From Streptococcus sp. X13SY08 (lineage in GTDB: Bacteria > Bacillota > Bacilli > Lactobacillales > Streptococcaceae), in NCBI RefSeq assembly GCF_001182825.2, contig NZ_LFYO02000002.1, positions 558,001 to 622,000 on the forward strand: 64,000 nt of DNA, read 5' to 3'. The position numbers were made by a program, and so were the translations under genes. Positions within the stretch are counted from its first letter, which is position 1; each line of letters starts with the position of its first letter. Positions 18,547 through 28,172 of this stretch are shown here, piece by piece. Below the pieces are notes generated by a model. The model did no database searches. It was not told the origin of the DNA and saw only the letters and a list, made by a program, of their open reading frames with translations.

Positions 18547-20352
18547 CTACTCCTGTTTCGCAAACGAAATCAAATGTGATTTTAGATTTCTTTCGTTTAA
18601 ATCTGGAAGTTGTGAGATAAATTCTGCCACCTCTTCGTTCGATTTAGTGGTAACCTTTCCAACAAAAATTTTTTCATAAATTTGTTCGCTGACACGTTCT
18701 TTTGTCGACAATAATTCTTCGTACAATTTTTCACCTGGACGAATTCCTGATTCAACAACTTCAATTTCATTTTCACTGTAGCCACTAAGTTTAATGACCT
18801 TCTTAGCTAAATCAAAAATTTTAACTGGCTCTCCCATATCAAGGACAAAAATTTCGCCACCTTTTGCCAAGTGACCTGCTTGAATCACCAAACGACTGGC
18901 TTCAGGGATGGTCATAAAATAACGGGTCATTCTAAAATCAGTTACCGTCACCGGTCCACCTTTTGCAACCTGTTCTTTGAAAACAGGAACCACGCTCCCA
19001 CGACTTCCCAGTACATTGCCAAACCGTACCGCCGCAAATTGTGTTTTCCCTACCTCGTTTAAGCCGGTCACAATCATTTCAGCTACGCGCTTAGTAGCTC
19101 CCATAACATTTGGTGGATTAACAGCCTTATCTGTAGAGACCATTACAAATTTTGCAACGCCAGCTGCTTTTGCTGCTTCTGCTGCATTTTTTGTGCCAAA
19201 AATATTATTCTTCACAGCTTCTTTGGGATTATATTCCATCAGCGGAACATGTTTATGTGCAGCGGCATGGTACACTACATCAGGTTTATATCGAGACATT
19301 AAATCGAAAATAAGACTTCTATCTTGGATGTCAGCAATAATCGGCACAATTTCAATTTCTCCCTTATACTGACCAACTAATTCTCGATGAATTAAGTAAA
19401 TAGAATTTTCTCCATGTCCAAGAAGTAGTAATTTTTTAGGTTTAAAGATAGAAACCTGACGACAAATTTCTGAACCAATTGAGCCACCTGCTCCAGTAAC
19501 TAGGACCGTTTTTCCAGAAAAATAGTCAGCCAGCGAACTTTGTTCCAACTTTACTTCATCTCTACCTAATAAATCAACGGTATCAATTTCCTTCAGTTGT
19601 TTACTGGTTGCCTTCCCAAGTATCATATCTTCGATACTCGGCATATTATAGACTGAAACGGGAATGCTGTTACAGATATCAACGATTTCTTCTCGATCAT
19701 CTCCCGGTAGCGATGGAATAGCAATAACAACCTCGGTTATCTCATATTCCTTTACTAATTTCGGAATATCACGTCGATTTCCAAGTACTTGTTTGCCAAC
19801 TAAATAGGTCCCTTTTTTATTAGGATCTGAATCAATCAAACCTACGACAACAATATCTGAACGGTGCTTTTGAACGGTTCGTAAGAAGAGTTCTCCACCA
19901 GCTCCTGCACCAACCACTAAGGTCTTTTTAGCATTTGGTAGTCGATTTTTTTCAGGTCGATATTCTACTATTAATCGCCATATAAAACGTGATCCAATAA
20001 TCAAAATACTTGCAAAAATAAAACCTAAGAAAGGTAACCGTCGAATCACTTGAGCATACAAGAGACGATTAATCAAAAATGTCGCTAAGTAACTAATAAA
20101 AACTGTCACCAGTATTTTAAAAGAGGTTTTATCATCTGTAAAATGAGCAATGATAGAATAAATCTTTGTTAAATTGGCCACGACTAAAAAAGTTACGAGC
20201 AAGGCAGTTACAGAAATCAAAAAACGCTGTAAATTAAGATTTGATTCAAATCCTCTTATAAAATACACACTCGTTAGAAGGGAGATAGTTAATATCAAAC
20301 TATCTACCAACATCAATATCATTTTTTTATGGCTTCGTTTCATTCCCATCAT
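18547..20352 (-). CDS. CapD-type membrane-anchored nucleotide-sugar 4,6-dehydratase
   Basis: A 601-residue protein. Four membrane helices (residues ~10-130) precede a CoA-binding-like Rossmann domain (V-G-A-G-A-G-G, ~147) and a full SDR domain starting T-G-A-G-G-S-I-G-S-E near residue 285. The catalytic tyrosine position has the family's methionine (V-M-G-A-T-K-R), typical of UDP-GlcNAc 4,6-dehydratases. It would make UDP-4-keto-6-deoxy-HexNAc for the downstream SDR and initiating transferase. Homologues occur in capsule loci of S. aureus (CapD) and several S. suis serotypes. Confidence 0.87.
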   Translation of the reverse strand: MMGMKRSHKKMILMLVDSLILTISLLTSVYFIRGFESNLNLQRFLISVTALLVTFLVVANLTKIYSIIAHFTDDKTSFKILVTVFISYLATFLINRLLYAQVIRRLPFLGFIFASILIIGSRFIWRLIVEYRPEKNRLPNAKKTLVVGAGAGGELFLRTVQKHRSDIVVVGLIDSDPNKKGTYLVGKQVLGNRRDIPKLVKEYEITEVVIAIPSLPGDDREEIVDICNSIPVSVYNMPSIEDMILGKATSKQLKEIDTVDLLGRDEVKLEQSSLADYFSGKTVLVTGAGGSIGSEICRQVSIFKPKKLLLLGHGENSIYLIHRELVGQYKGEIEIVPIIADIQDRSLIFDLMSRYKPDVVYHAAAHKHVPLMEYNPKEAVKNNIFGTKNAAEAAKAAGVAKFVMVSTDKAVNPPNVMGATKRVAEMIVTGLNEVGKTQFAAVRFGNVLGSRGSVVPVFKEQVAKGGPVTVTDFRMTRYFMTIPEASRLVIQAGHLAKGGEIFVLDMGEPVKIFDLAKKVIKLSGYSENEIEVVESGIRPGEKLYEELLSTKERVSEQIYEKIFVGKVTTKSNEEVAEFISQLPDLNERNLKSHLISFAKQE

Positions 20353-20421
20353 CCCCTGTACTACTTTAATCCAATATAAACATCAACCGTTGACTAAAGT
20401 AGCACTATTTATTCAAACTCA

Positions 20422-21141
20422 CTACTTACGTCTTCTAACCTTACTATGCTTTTGTTTTCCATAAGCTCCGTATGCTCCATAACCATCATAAGAACCATAG
20501 TTTTCTTTTCGTAAATCAACTTTATTCAAGATAACACCGAGGAACTGAGCGTCACTTTGTTCCATCTGTTCCTTCGCTTTTTGCACAAATCGGCGTTTTG
20601 TGGTTCCAGCTGCTGTGACGATGAGACTAGCATCACATTTTTTAGCAATAATGGCTGCATCAATAACTAACCCTATCGGTGCCGTATCAACAATAATATA
20701 ATCAAATATGTTGGATAGATTATCCATCATATAATTAAATTGGCTATTTTGAAGCAAATTGGTTGGATTTGGAGACATTTTCCCTGATGGTACGACCATC
20801 AGATTAGAGACGCTTGTCTCATGAACAACATCAGGAAGCTGGGCATTTCCTGTTAAAAAGCTGGTGAGTCCTTCAAATCGCTCACTGGCGCGAAAAATTC
20901 CAGACATAATCGAATTACGGGTGTCCGCATCAATTAAAAGCGTTTTGTATCCTGCTTCCGCAAAAGTGATTGCCATATTGATTGATGTAGTTGTTTTTCC
21001 TTCGTTTGGTTGAACAGAAGTCACAACGATTTTCTTCAAATCACGTCCACTAAATTGGACATTTGTAATAATTGAGTTGTAATACTCGTGTAAGGTCTTT
21101 AATTCGTCATACTTAGACTTGACGATTTCCATTTTTATCAT
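20422..21141 (-). CDS. wze: Capsule autophosphorylating tyrosine kinase (BY-kinase)
   Basis: A 239-residue cytoplasmic BY-kinase. Walker A is N-E-G-K-T-T-T near residue 46, Walker A' L-I-D-A-D-T-R near 72 and Walker B I-I-V-D-T-A-P near 152. The C-terminal tail Y-G-S-Y-D-G-Y-G-A-Y-G-A-Y-G holds the tyrosine cluster that is autophosphorylated. It works with the membrane activator Wzd and is dephosphorylated by Wzh to control polymer length and attachment. The ATG at 21141 is favoured by AAGAGGTG seven bases upstream; an alternative ATG lies at 21132. Confidence 0.95.
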   Translation of the reverse strand: MIKMEIVKSKYDELKTLHEYYNSIITNVQFSGRDLKKIVVTSVQPNEGKTTTSINMAITFAEAGYKTLLIDADTRNSIMSGIFRASERFEGLTSFLTGNAQLPDVVHETSVSNLMVVPSGKMSPNPTNLLQNSQFNYMMDNLSNIFDYIIVDTAPIGLVIDAAIIAKKCDASLIVTAAGTTKRRFVQKAKEQMEQSDAQFLGVILNKVDLRKENYGSYDGYGAYGAYGKQKHSKVRRRK

Positions 21142-21152
21142 TTTTTCACCTC

Positions 21153-21842
21153 TTACATCTTCGTCACATCTGGCACAACACCAATAAGGGTCATTCCAAG
21201 AACTTCTTCTACATCTTCAGGACGTTTCACCCGATCATCTAAAACTTCTCGCAATAGAACAAACATAACCGCCAATCCTCCGCCGAATACCGCAACAAGA
21301 AAAACATTTCTTTCAACATTTGGTGAAGAAGGGTCACTTGGAAGTTGGGCTTCCTCTAAAGTCGTCACATCATCAACCTGAGTAACAGCTTTGATTTTAG
21401 CAGAGGCAACTTCACGGATACGATTAGCAATTTTTTGAGCACGTTGTGGACTGTCACTATTAACGGAAATAGAGATAATGCGAGTATCTGTAGGAACAGA
21501 AATAGATAACATCCCTGCCAGTTGTCCCGGTGTCATAGTTGGTGCGTCGCTCGCGATGACTTCTGATAAAACATCGCGAGAGGTGATAATTTCACGATAG
21601 TCATTAACTAAGTACCCTCCCACCTGTAAATCCTGGGCCGTCACTCCATCTGTTGTATTATTGGCCACATAGATGCGAGTGGTTGAGGTATATTTCGGTT
21701 GGACAACAAAAACAGTAAAAATCAACGAAAGTACGCCGAACAATATGGCAGTAAATGCAACAAACACTTTTTTTCCCCACATTTTCTTTAATAAATAAAG
21801 AACGTCAATTTCTACTATTTGATTTCCTTGTTGATTCATCAT
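21153..21842 (-). CDS. wzd: Capsule chain-length regulator / kinase activator (Wzz domain)
   Basis: A 229-residue membrane protein with two transmembrane helices (residues ~28-50 and ~178-198) flanking an extracytoplasmic Wzz domain, and a C-terminal cytoplasmic tail (V-L-D-D-R-V-K-R-P-E-D-V) that activates the partner kinase. The conserved N-terminal start E-I-D-V-L-Y-L-L-K-K-M-W is present. It lies between wzh and wze; the spacing of 9-11 bp suggests coupled translation. Confidence 0.94.
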   Translation of the reverse strand: MMNQQGNQIVEIDVLYLLKKMWGKKVFVAFTAILFGVLSLIFTVFVVQPKYTSTTRIYVANNTTDGVTAQDLQVGGYLVNDYREIITSRDVLSEVIASDAPTMTPGQLAGMLSISVPTDTRIISISVNSDSPQRAQKIANRIREVASAKIKAVTQVDDVTTLEEAQLPSDPSSPNVERNVFLVAVFGGGLAVMFVLLREVLDDRVKRPEDVEEVLGMTLIGVVPDVTKM

Positions 21843-21851
21843 AACTCCTAA

Positions 21852-22583
21852 TTATACATATTTATCTGCCAATAAGGTGGCAGGGTTCGTTTTAAAAAGG
21901 TCTTCGGCGCGCTTGCTACCGTAGTCTTTTTTTATCAATTTGTAAGCTTGTTCCATAAATGGCGGTCGACTGGTGAGATTATGCATATCACTAGCAACAC
22001 AATGGACCATATTTTCTTTGAGAAAATATGCAGCTCTTTTTTTAAACACTTTATGACTATCTCCAAATAATTTTGGTTTCAGAACATGCGAACTATTAAT
22101 CTGAGTATAGCAACCCATGTCAATTAAACTCTGAACACGTTCTTTATTAAACTCGAGCGCCATATAGCGTTCGATATGAGCGATGATAGGGGTCACTCCT
22201 ATCATCGCCAATGCTTGCAAGGCTTGCTGCATATCTTCAAAGCGCGTTCCCATACTAAACTCGATCAATGCAAATTTGGTTCCATGCATTCTCGGAAACT
22301 GATTGCTTGCTAACTTTTCTAATATATCAGTAGTGAAATAGAGCTCTCCACCATAGCACAGGGTCATATCTGGAAATTCTACAACTACTTTTTCTTGTAC
22401 TGCCGAAAAATTTCGGGCAATCACGTCTTCTGGTGTCTCAAACATTCCTTTTCGACGATGGGAAGTCGCTACAATAGTCCGAACTCCTTGACGATAGCTT
22501 TCTCCAATCAAAGAAAGACTTTCTTCTATTGTGTCCGGACCATCATCTACACCGAAAATAACATGTGAGTGAATATCAATCAT
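21852..22583 (-). CDS. wzh: Capsule protein-tyrosine phosphatase, PHP family
   Basis: A 243-residue manganese-dependent phosphatase of the CpsB type. Metal ligands are visible as M-I-D-I-H-S-H at the start, A-T-S-H-R-R near 39, G-E-L-Y near 80, A-H-I-E-R-Y near 135 and A-S-D-M-H-N near 195. It removes phosphate from the Wze tail. It sits directly after wzg, before wzd and wze; this is the pneumococcal/GBS gene order, whereas the commonly described S. suis cps2 order puts the phosphatase last. Confidence 0.95.
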   Translation of the reverse strand: MIDIHSHVIFGVDDGPDTIEESLSLIGESYRQGVRTIVATSHRRKGMFETPEDVIARNFSAVQEKVVVEFPDMTLCYGGELYFTTDILEKLASNQFPRMHGTKFALIEFSMGTRFEDMQQALQALAMIGVTPIIAHIERYMALEFNKERVQSLIDMGCYTQINSSHVLKPKLFGDSHKVFKKRAAYFLKENMVHCVASDMHNLTSRPPFMEQAYKLIKKDYGSKRAEDLFKTNPATLLADKYV

Positions 22584-22588
22584 GGTAC

Positions 22589-24064
22589 CTATTCCTCCAC
22601 GATAGCAGACATTCTTTGCTTAGCAGCTTCTACGCTTGCAGGATCAAGCGAATACATGTAGAGTGCCGCATTTGGCATAGCGTAGGATGGAAGTTCTCCT
22701 GTCGAACCCGTTCCAGTCACATCTTGAGAAGTCACATTAAACTTGCTTCCGGACGATAGTTGCTTGTTGGCAATTGCCATTATAGTTTCTAAATCCATAT
22801 TGGTCTGAACCGAATTTTGAAGCCCTGTCACAACAGATGAGATATTAGCAATAGAATCAACTGAAGCTAATTTATTGATAATGGCTGAGATAACTTTTAT
22901 CTGGTTACGACCGCGATCGTTATCTCCGCTCTCCAATGACTTACGTTCCCGAACAAAAACAAGTGCTTTTTCAGAGTTCAAATGAACTGTTCCAACAGGG
23001 AAGTCGTTTCCTCCTGCAACAAAGGCTTGGTCATTCATAATATCAACTCCACCAAGTAAATCAATCAAATTCAAAAAAGAGGTAAAGTTAATGCGCGCAT
23101 AATACTGGATGTCAATACCGTAAAGGTTTTCCAATGTTTTCACAGATGCTTCTACACCGTAAATACCTGCATGTGTCAGCTTGTCGTATTGATTTCCACC
23201 TCCATCAGGGATTTGAACATAGGAATCGCGAGGCGTAGTTGTCAATAAAATTTTATGAGTATTCACGTTGACTGTTAAAATGATATTGACGTCTGAGCGA
23301 GAAACTGTTGAAATGGAACCATAAGTATCAATCCCGCTGACATAAATATTGAAGACACCCGATTTTGTCGCTTGTTCCTGACTAGCTTGATCCTCTGGCG
23401 CTACAGACTTAGTTAAAGTATATGAGTAAATCTTTTTAACTTTCTCTTTAAAATCAGGATAAGCGATTTCGAGCAAGCTTTCATAGGCACCATTCATGAC
23501 CATGGCTTGCGCCGACCCCGACATGATTTGATCATAAGCGGACTGATATGAATCAACTTCTTGTGGAATCAAGGTAACATTTTTATCCGACTGAATGTGA
23601 GTTAATAATTCTTCAATATTAGCTTGGTCACTTCTCAATGGTGTTAAGACTGTCGTCAACTCTTTAACATCCGCAATAGCACTGTCCGCAGGAACCAGCA
23701 CACTCATTTCTATTTCTGAAATGCTAGCTGTGTTATTAATTTTCTTCGAAAAATCAGCAGTTGATTTAAAAGCATATAAGGCCATACCAGTCACTAAATT
23801 GGTTAACAATAACAGCACCATCAGTAAAATCCGGCCTTTTTTTCTCAAGAGAGTCACTAAAGCGACAAAAAAAACAATAGCCAATACGGCTGCATAAATC
23901 AGGTTAATATTCCGAAAGGCTAAAAAGCTGTACTTATACATGTAGCAGGCGACCATTGCCGAAAGAATTGTTGAAAGCACGAAAAGCCCCCAATTTATAA
24001 AATAAAATTGAGAACTATTTTTTTGTTTTTTTGAATGTTTTTTTGAATGTTTTTTTCTACTCAT
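22589..24064 (-). CDS. wzg: LytR-CpsA-Psr family capsule attachment protein
   Basis: A 491-residue membrane protein, first gene of the capsule operon. A basic, K-K-H-S-K-rich N-terminus precedes three membrane helices (roughly residues 25-115), then an accessory extracytoplasmic domain and the LCP catalytic domain, with T-T-P-R-D-S-Y near residue 262 and F-V-R-E-R and D-x-D-R-G-R-N-Q near 365-380, the arginine/aspartate residues that bind pyrophosphate lipids. LCP enzymes attach capsule to peptidoglycan. I chose the ATG at 24064 (M-S-R-K-K); the open frame extends 44 codons further but covers the promoter. Confidence 0.93.
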   Translation of the reverse strand: MSRKKHSKKHSKKQKNSSQFYFINWGLFVLSTILSAMVACYMYKYSFLAFRNINLIYAAVLAIVFFVALVTLLRKKGRILLMVLLLLTNLVTGMALYAFKSTADFSKKINNTASISEIEMSVLVPADSAIADVKELTTVLTPLRSDQANIEELLTHIQSDKNVTLIPQEVDSYQSAYDQIMSGSAQAMVMNGAYESLLEIAYPDFKEKVKKIYSYTLTKSVAPEDQASQEQATKSGVFNIYVSGIDTYGSISTVSRSDVNIILTVNVNTHKILLTTTPRDSYVQIPDGGGNQYDKLTHAGIYGVEASVKTLENLYGIDIQYYARINFTSFLNLIDLLGGVDIMNDQAFVAGGNDFPVGTVHLNSEKALVFVRERKSLESGDNDRGRNQIKVISAIINKLASVDSIANISSVVTGLQNSVQTNMDLETIMAIANKQLSSGSKFNVTSQDVTGTGSTGELPSYAMPNAALYMYSLDPASVEAAKQRMSAIVEE

Positions 24065-24112
24065 AATCTTTGAAGAGTCCCATCCTATTATTTTTTGGAT
24101 TACAACGCTAAA

Positions 24113-24141
24113 ATTGTAGCACATTTTCAGAAAAAAGTCAA
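24113..24141 (-). promoter_or_regulatory. Capsule operon promoter
   Basis: On the minus strand TTGACT (24141-24136), a 17-bp spacer, and TACAAT (24118-24113) with the extended TGC just before it. Transcription would begin about 35-40 bp before the wzg start codon and run through the whole capsule operon to neuA. It faces the decayed cpsY. Confidence 0.8.
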
Positions 24142-24219
24142 ACGAATCATCAAGCAACTTTTCTATACTAAAGCTCATGAGGAGTTGATTCTGCACTGTT
24201 TTTGAGGTAAACTAAACAT

Positions 24220-25132
24220 ATGAGAATACAACAATTAGAATACGTTATCAAGGTCGCAGAAATAGGCAGTATGAACGAGGCTGCCAAGCGACTTTTCATC
24301 GCCCAACCTAGCCCGTCTAATGCTATTCGTGATTTAGAAAAAGAAATGAGGATTGAGATTTTTCACCGCCATCCCAAAGGGATAACCTTGACAACTTGAC
24401 AAGAGATGGGATGGAATTCCTTTCTTACGCTCGCCAAATCATTGAGCAGACTGCGCTCTCTTGGAAGAACGATATAAGAAGACTGGTCCCAAACGTCAGC
24501 GCTTTAGCGTATCCTCCCAACACTATGCCTTCGTGGCCAATGCTTTCGTTTCTCTTCTCAAGAAGACAGATATGGAAGACTACGAACTTTTCTTGCGGGA
24601 AACACGAACTTGGGAAATCATAGATGATGTCAAAAATTTCCGTTCTGAAATTGGCGTGCTATTTCTCAACGATTTCAACCGTGATGTTTTGTCCAAGCTT
24701 TTTGATGATAGCCACTTGAAGGTTACAACACTCTTTAAGGCACCCCCCATATTTTTGTCAGTAAAACCAACCCTTTAGCAGAAAAAGAGCGTGTGACCTT
24801 GGAAGATTTGGTGGAATTCCCATATTTGAGTTATGAACAAGGGATTCACAATTCCTTTTATTTCTCTGAGGAAATCCTGTCTCAAGAACATCATAAAAAA
24901 TCCATCGTCGTTTCTGACCGAGCAACTCTCTTCAATCTGTTGATAGGGCTAGATGGCTATACTATTACAACAGGGATTTTAAACAGCAATTTGAATGGTG
25001 ATAACATCGTTGCCATCCCACTGGATGTAGATACCGACATTGAACTCATCTATTATTCAACACGAAAAATCTAATTTATCAAACACGGGTGAACACTTCA
25101 TCAATTATCTCCTTGAAGAAGTCAATTTTTAA
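24220..25132 (+). pseudogene. cpsY: Broken LysR-type regulator of the CpsY family
   Basis: Divergent from the capsule operon, as in group B streptococcus. The start M-R-I-Q-Q-L-E-Y and the helix-turn-helix are intact for about 59 codons, then a stop follows an exact 8-bp tandem duplication (CTTGACAA twice, 24387-24402). Three further frame changes are visible when the frames are joined: an extra CT in a CTCTCT tract (24456-24461), a missing C in a six-C run (24743-24748), and an extra T near 25051-25055. The joined protein of about 300 residues looks complete (…E-E-V-N-F at the end), so the decay is recent. CpsY proteins regulate methionine uptake and cell-surface genes. Confidence 0.9.
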
Positions 25133-25505
25133 TGGTCACATACTTTTTTGCAATAAATGTGAAAAAATTTTAGATATTTTTAGAAATTGTTTGCTTTTAT
25201 TAAAGATAGCGCTTTCATTTTTCTTGATTTTATGCTATAATGAATTACTTTCACAAAAAGGAATAGCGTCTGCTAATCACTTAATAGAAAAATATTGTAT
25301 TAGGCATCTACCTACAATAAATCTAAAGACTGGATCATTTAAACAGAAAATCCTAAGAAGGCAGATGTCAGCTAGATGGCTCCTTCTGAAAATAGATCTT
25401 GCTTTATAACCTTTATAACGAAACTACTGGCTAATGCCGGCAAAGCCTCTAGGAGTAAAACAAAACTTAACTGATACACTCCTTTTCAGAAAGAAAGGAC
25501 ACAAA
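25133..25505 (+). promoter_or_regulatory. Intergenic region with promoter for the glgB remnant
   Basis: No convincing gene. An extended -10 (TGCTATAAT, TATAAT at 25236-25241) with a weak TTTCAT -35 box (25213-25218) 17 bp upstream points toward glgB. The following ~260 bp form a long leader with no recognised riboswitch. A strong SD (AGAAAGGAC) precedes the glgB start at 25506. Confidence 0.55.
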
Positions 25506-27083
25506 ATGAGTACCTTTAGTGATCTAGACCTTTATTGTCTTCACACTGGTGAGCACGCTCGATTTTTTGAAAAAATGGGAGCTCACATTGTTAGGCAAGG
25601 CAACAAAGTTATCGGTTGGCAATTTCGACTTTATGCGCCAAATGCTGCTGCCGTCTATCTTGTAGGTGATTTCAACCATTGGATGCAAGATCGAGTGGAC
25701 TTTGACTACAAAACAGCTCCATTTTCTATCTATGAAGTCCATCTAGGATCTTGGCGTAAGAAAGTCCTTAATGCGGATGATACGGACACAGGAGCATCTA
25801 CTTTTTATTCCTATAAGGAAATAGCAGAGCAACTCATCGCATATGTCCAGGAAAATCATTTTACTCACATTGAACTCTTGCCCATCACAGAACATCCACT
25901 GGACGCTTCCTGGGGCTATCAAGTGACAGGCTACTATAGTCCTGCTAGTCGCTACGGCAATCCAGATGAACTCAAATATCTGATTGATCAATGTCACCAA
26001 GCTGGGATTGGTGTTATATTAGACTGGGTGCCTCTTCATTTCTGTAAGGACGCCCATGGTCTCTATCAATTTGATGGTTCTTGGCTCTACGAGTACCAAG
26101 AAGAATATGACCGCGAAAACCACCAATGGGGAACAGCTAATTTTGATCTCAGCAAGGGAGTGACTCGTTCTTTCTTGCTTTCCAACATGACCTACTGGCT
26201 AGACAATTATCACTTCGATGGCATTCGCGTAGATGCGCTCTCCTACTTACTTTATTGGCGTGGCGAGACAGATCCTGATAAAACCAACGGTCCTGCTATT
26301 GATTTTATCAAACGTGTCACTGCACTTGTTCACACAGACTTCAAAGGTGTTGTCATGATTGCGGAGGATTCTTCAGCCTATCCAAAAGTAACGCATTCGT
26401 TGGAACAAGGGGGATTGGGATTTGATATGAAATGGGATTTGGGTTGGATGAATGATACCCTCAAATACATGAGTCGTCCGTCCTATGCTCGCAAATACCA
26501 CAGCAACGAAATCACTTTTGGTATGTATTACAATCCAAGCGAACAGTTTTTGTTGCCACTGTCTCACGATGAAGTTGTCCATGGTAAACATTCCATCGTA
26601 GAAAAAATAGATGGAGATTACGAAGATCGTTTCCGTCTAGCACGCGCTTATTATAGCTTTTATTTTGCTCATCCTGGAAAAAATTGCTCTTTATGGGCAA
26701 TGAGTGGGGGGGCATATTCGCGAATGGAATGAGGACAGGGAAATGGACTGGGCTCTGACACTCTTTTCACGAGGCTTTCTGGCGTTATGATTATCAGGCG
26801 CACGAGAGGGGCTTTCGCTGGGCACGCATTGATGGGGATGCTAACTGCTGCGCCTTCTGTCGCTATGGAGATGAGGAAGAAATTCTCGTCGTCAACAATT
26901 TTAATGATACAGATATTTTCAACCTACCACTTGACTTACCAGAGAATGCAATTTATGAACTAGTCTTTTCTTCTAGCATTCTAGCACTATTCCAACTGAA
27001 ACTTTCAGCATTGCAACTGGGGGGACGGGGCAAATATCACGATTCCACGCTTGACAACTTATTATCTCAAACGAATAAAGTAA
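25506..27083 (+). pseudogene. glgB: Broken glycogen branching enzyme
   Basis: GlgB adds alpha-1,6 branches to glycogen. Start M-S-T-F-S-D-L-D-L, then a CBM48 beginning that ends at G-D-F-N-H-W (~residue 63); about 100 residues are then missing in frame, and the sequence resumes at S-I-Y-E-V-H-L-G-S-W. Catalytic GH13 pieces follow (D-G-I-R-V-D-A, ~residue 245; I-A-E-D-S-S; L-S-H-D-E-V-V-H-G). After Y-F-A-H-P-G-K-N the frame is lost at about 26685, a run of seven G at about 26706-26712 shifts it again, and more shifts follow. The conserved end (T-T-Y-Y-L-K-R-I-K, stop at 27083) can still be found. A GGAG plus a degraded start, perhaps of glgC, lies just after it; the rest of the glg operon is gone. 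Confidence 0.88.
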
Positions 27084-27302
27084 GGAGTTTAACGCGAAAG
27101 ATTCTAAAACAAAAAAACACAAGTAAATATCTTGTTCAATAAATCGAGAGCGGGAAAAATCGGTCATTTCATAGAAATTCGATTTTTCAGCACTTTTTCA
27201 TTTTCAGATACTGCCCCAAGACAATCTACTAGACTGTTTTACTCCCATATCCGCATAGTTGAGTGGCATGCACTACGTCTTATCATTTGGGATGATTGCA
27301 TA
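27084..27302. other. Non-coding remnant after glgB
   Basis: Contains TAAGGAGTTTAACGCGAAAG, which reads like a ribosome binding site and a ruined start of a following glg gene, then unrecognised sequence up to the terminator at 27303. No frame with codon-like content was found. Confidence 0.4.
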
Positions 27303-27340
27303 AAAAAATAGAGCAAAAGTAAAACTTTGCTCTATTTTTT
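27303..27340. terminator. Bidirectional terminator
   Basis: AAAAAATAGAGCAAAAG-taaaa-CTTTGCTCTATTTTTT forms a long stem with A/T tails on both sides; it ends the lipoprotein gene on the minus strand and could stop plus-strand read-through from the glgB remnant. Confidence 0.88.
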
Positions 27341-27362
27341 ATCTCTTCCTGTTATAGAGATG

Positions 27363-28172
27363 TTACTCCACGACTGTGTATTTAGAAACTTCTTCCAAAT
27401 AACTGTCGTAGGCACCCGCGTCCACTACTTCCTTAATGATTTTGTCGAGTGCTTCCTTTAATTCTGGACTATCCTTTGGCATAGCCACAACTTTTCCATC
27501 ATTTTGAGCTTCTTCAAACGTCATTGTGGAAACAGCCAAATCGGGATTTTGAGCTGCATAACCTTCCGCTACTGCTGCGTCCAATAAGATAGCATCTACT
27601 TTTCCATTCTTCAGTTCGTTGATGGCTTCACCTAGAACTGTTAAGGAAATGACGCTAGAATCTGTCAGATTTTCATTAGCATACACTTCTTGAATTGTTC
27701 CTTTTTGAACCGCTAATTTTTTAGAGGCTAAATCGGCATTTTTTGCATAATCATTCACAGTATCCGATTTGACTAAAAGAACATTATCTGCTGAATTATA
27801 AACATTCGTGAAGTCAAATACCTTAGCACGATCTTCTGAATAACTGAGCCCCGCAATAGCAATATCTGCCTTACCAGACTGGACGCTATTTAAGACGTTA
27901 TCAAAATTCATTGGCGAAACTTCTAATTTAACCCCCAATTCATCCGCAAACTTCTTGGCCAACAAAATATCTGCTCCAACAATTTTATTTTTTCCATCAA
28001 CCAGTGTTTGGAATTCAAATGGTGCGTAATCTGGGCTAGTTGCTACAACTATGGTTCCTTTTTCCTTGATTTTTTCTAACTCATTTTGTGATGATTGCTC
28101 TGACGAGCAAGCTGCCAAACTCAATCCTGCTACAAGTGTCAGTCCGACTATCATCATTTTTTTAATATTCAT
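27363..28172 (-). CDS. Amino-acid ABC transporter substrate-binding lipoprotein
   Basis: A 269-residue family 3 solute-binding protein. The start at 28172 (M-N-I-K-K-M-M, GAGG eight bases upstream) gives a lipoprotein signal with lipobox L-A-A-C at residues 18-21. The binding domain shows S-P-D-Y-A-P-F-E-F near residue 45 and A-G-L-S-Y-S-E-D-R near 106. No permease or ATPase gene is adjacent, so it is an orphan binding protein that must use another transporter. The frame is open further upstream, and a second in-frame ATG at 28271 has a stronger AAGGAGG, see findings. Confidence 0.88.
   Translation of the reverse strand: MNIKKMMIVGLTLVAGLSLAACSSEQSSQNELEKIKEKGTIVVATSPDYAPFEFQTLVDGKNKIVGADILLAKKFADELGVKLEVSPMNFDNVLNSVQSGKADIAIAGLSYSEDRAKVFDFTNVYNSADNVLLVKSDTVNDYAKNADLASKKLAVQKGTIQEVYANENLTDSSVISLTVLGEAINELKNGKVDAILLDAAVAEGYAAQNPDLAVSTMTFEEAQNDGKVVAMPKDSPELKEALDKIIKEVVDAGAYDSYLEEVSKYTVVE

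Noticed and set aside
18977..19372. 131-codon plus-strand frame inside the capsule operon
   Set aside because: Antisense to the CapD-type gene; composition reflects the other strand's codons.
6194..24064. Assignment of a capsule serotype
   Set aside because: Glycosyltransferase and wzy/wzx types cannot be matched to a serotype without a database search.
24387..24402. Insertion-sequence target duplication
   Set aside because: The two 8-bp copies are directly adjacent with nothing between, so it is simple tandem duplication.
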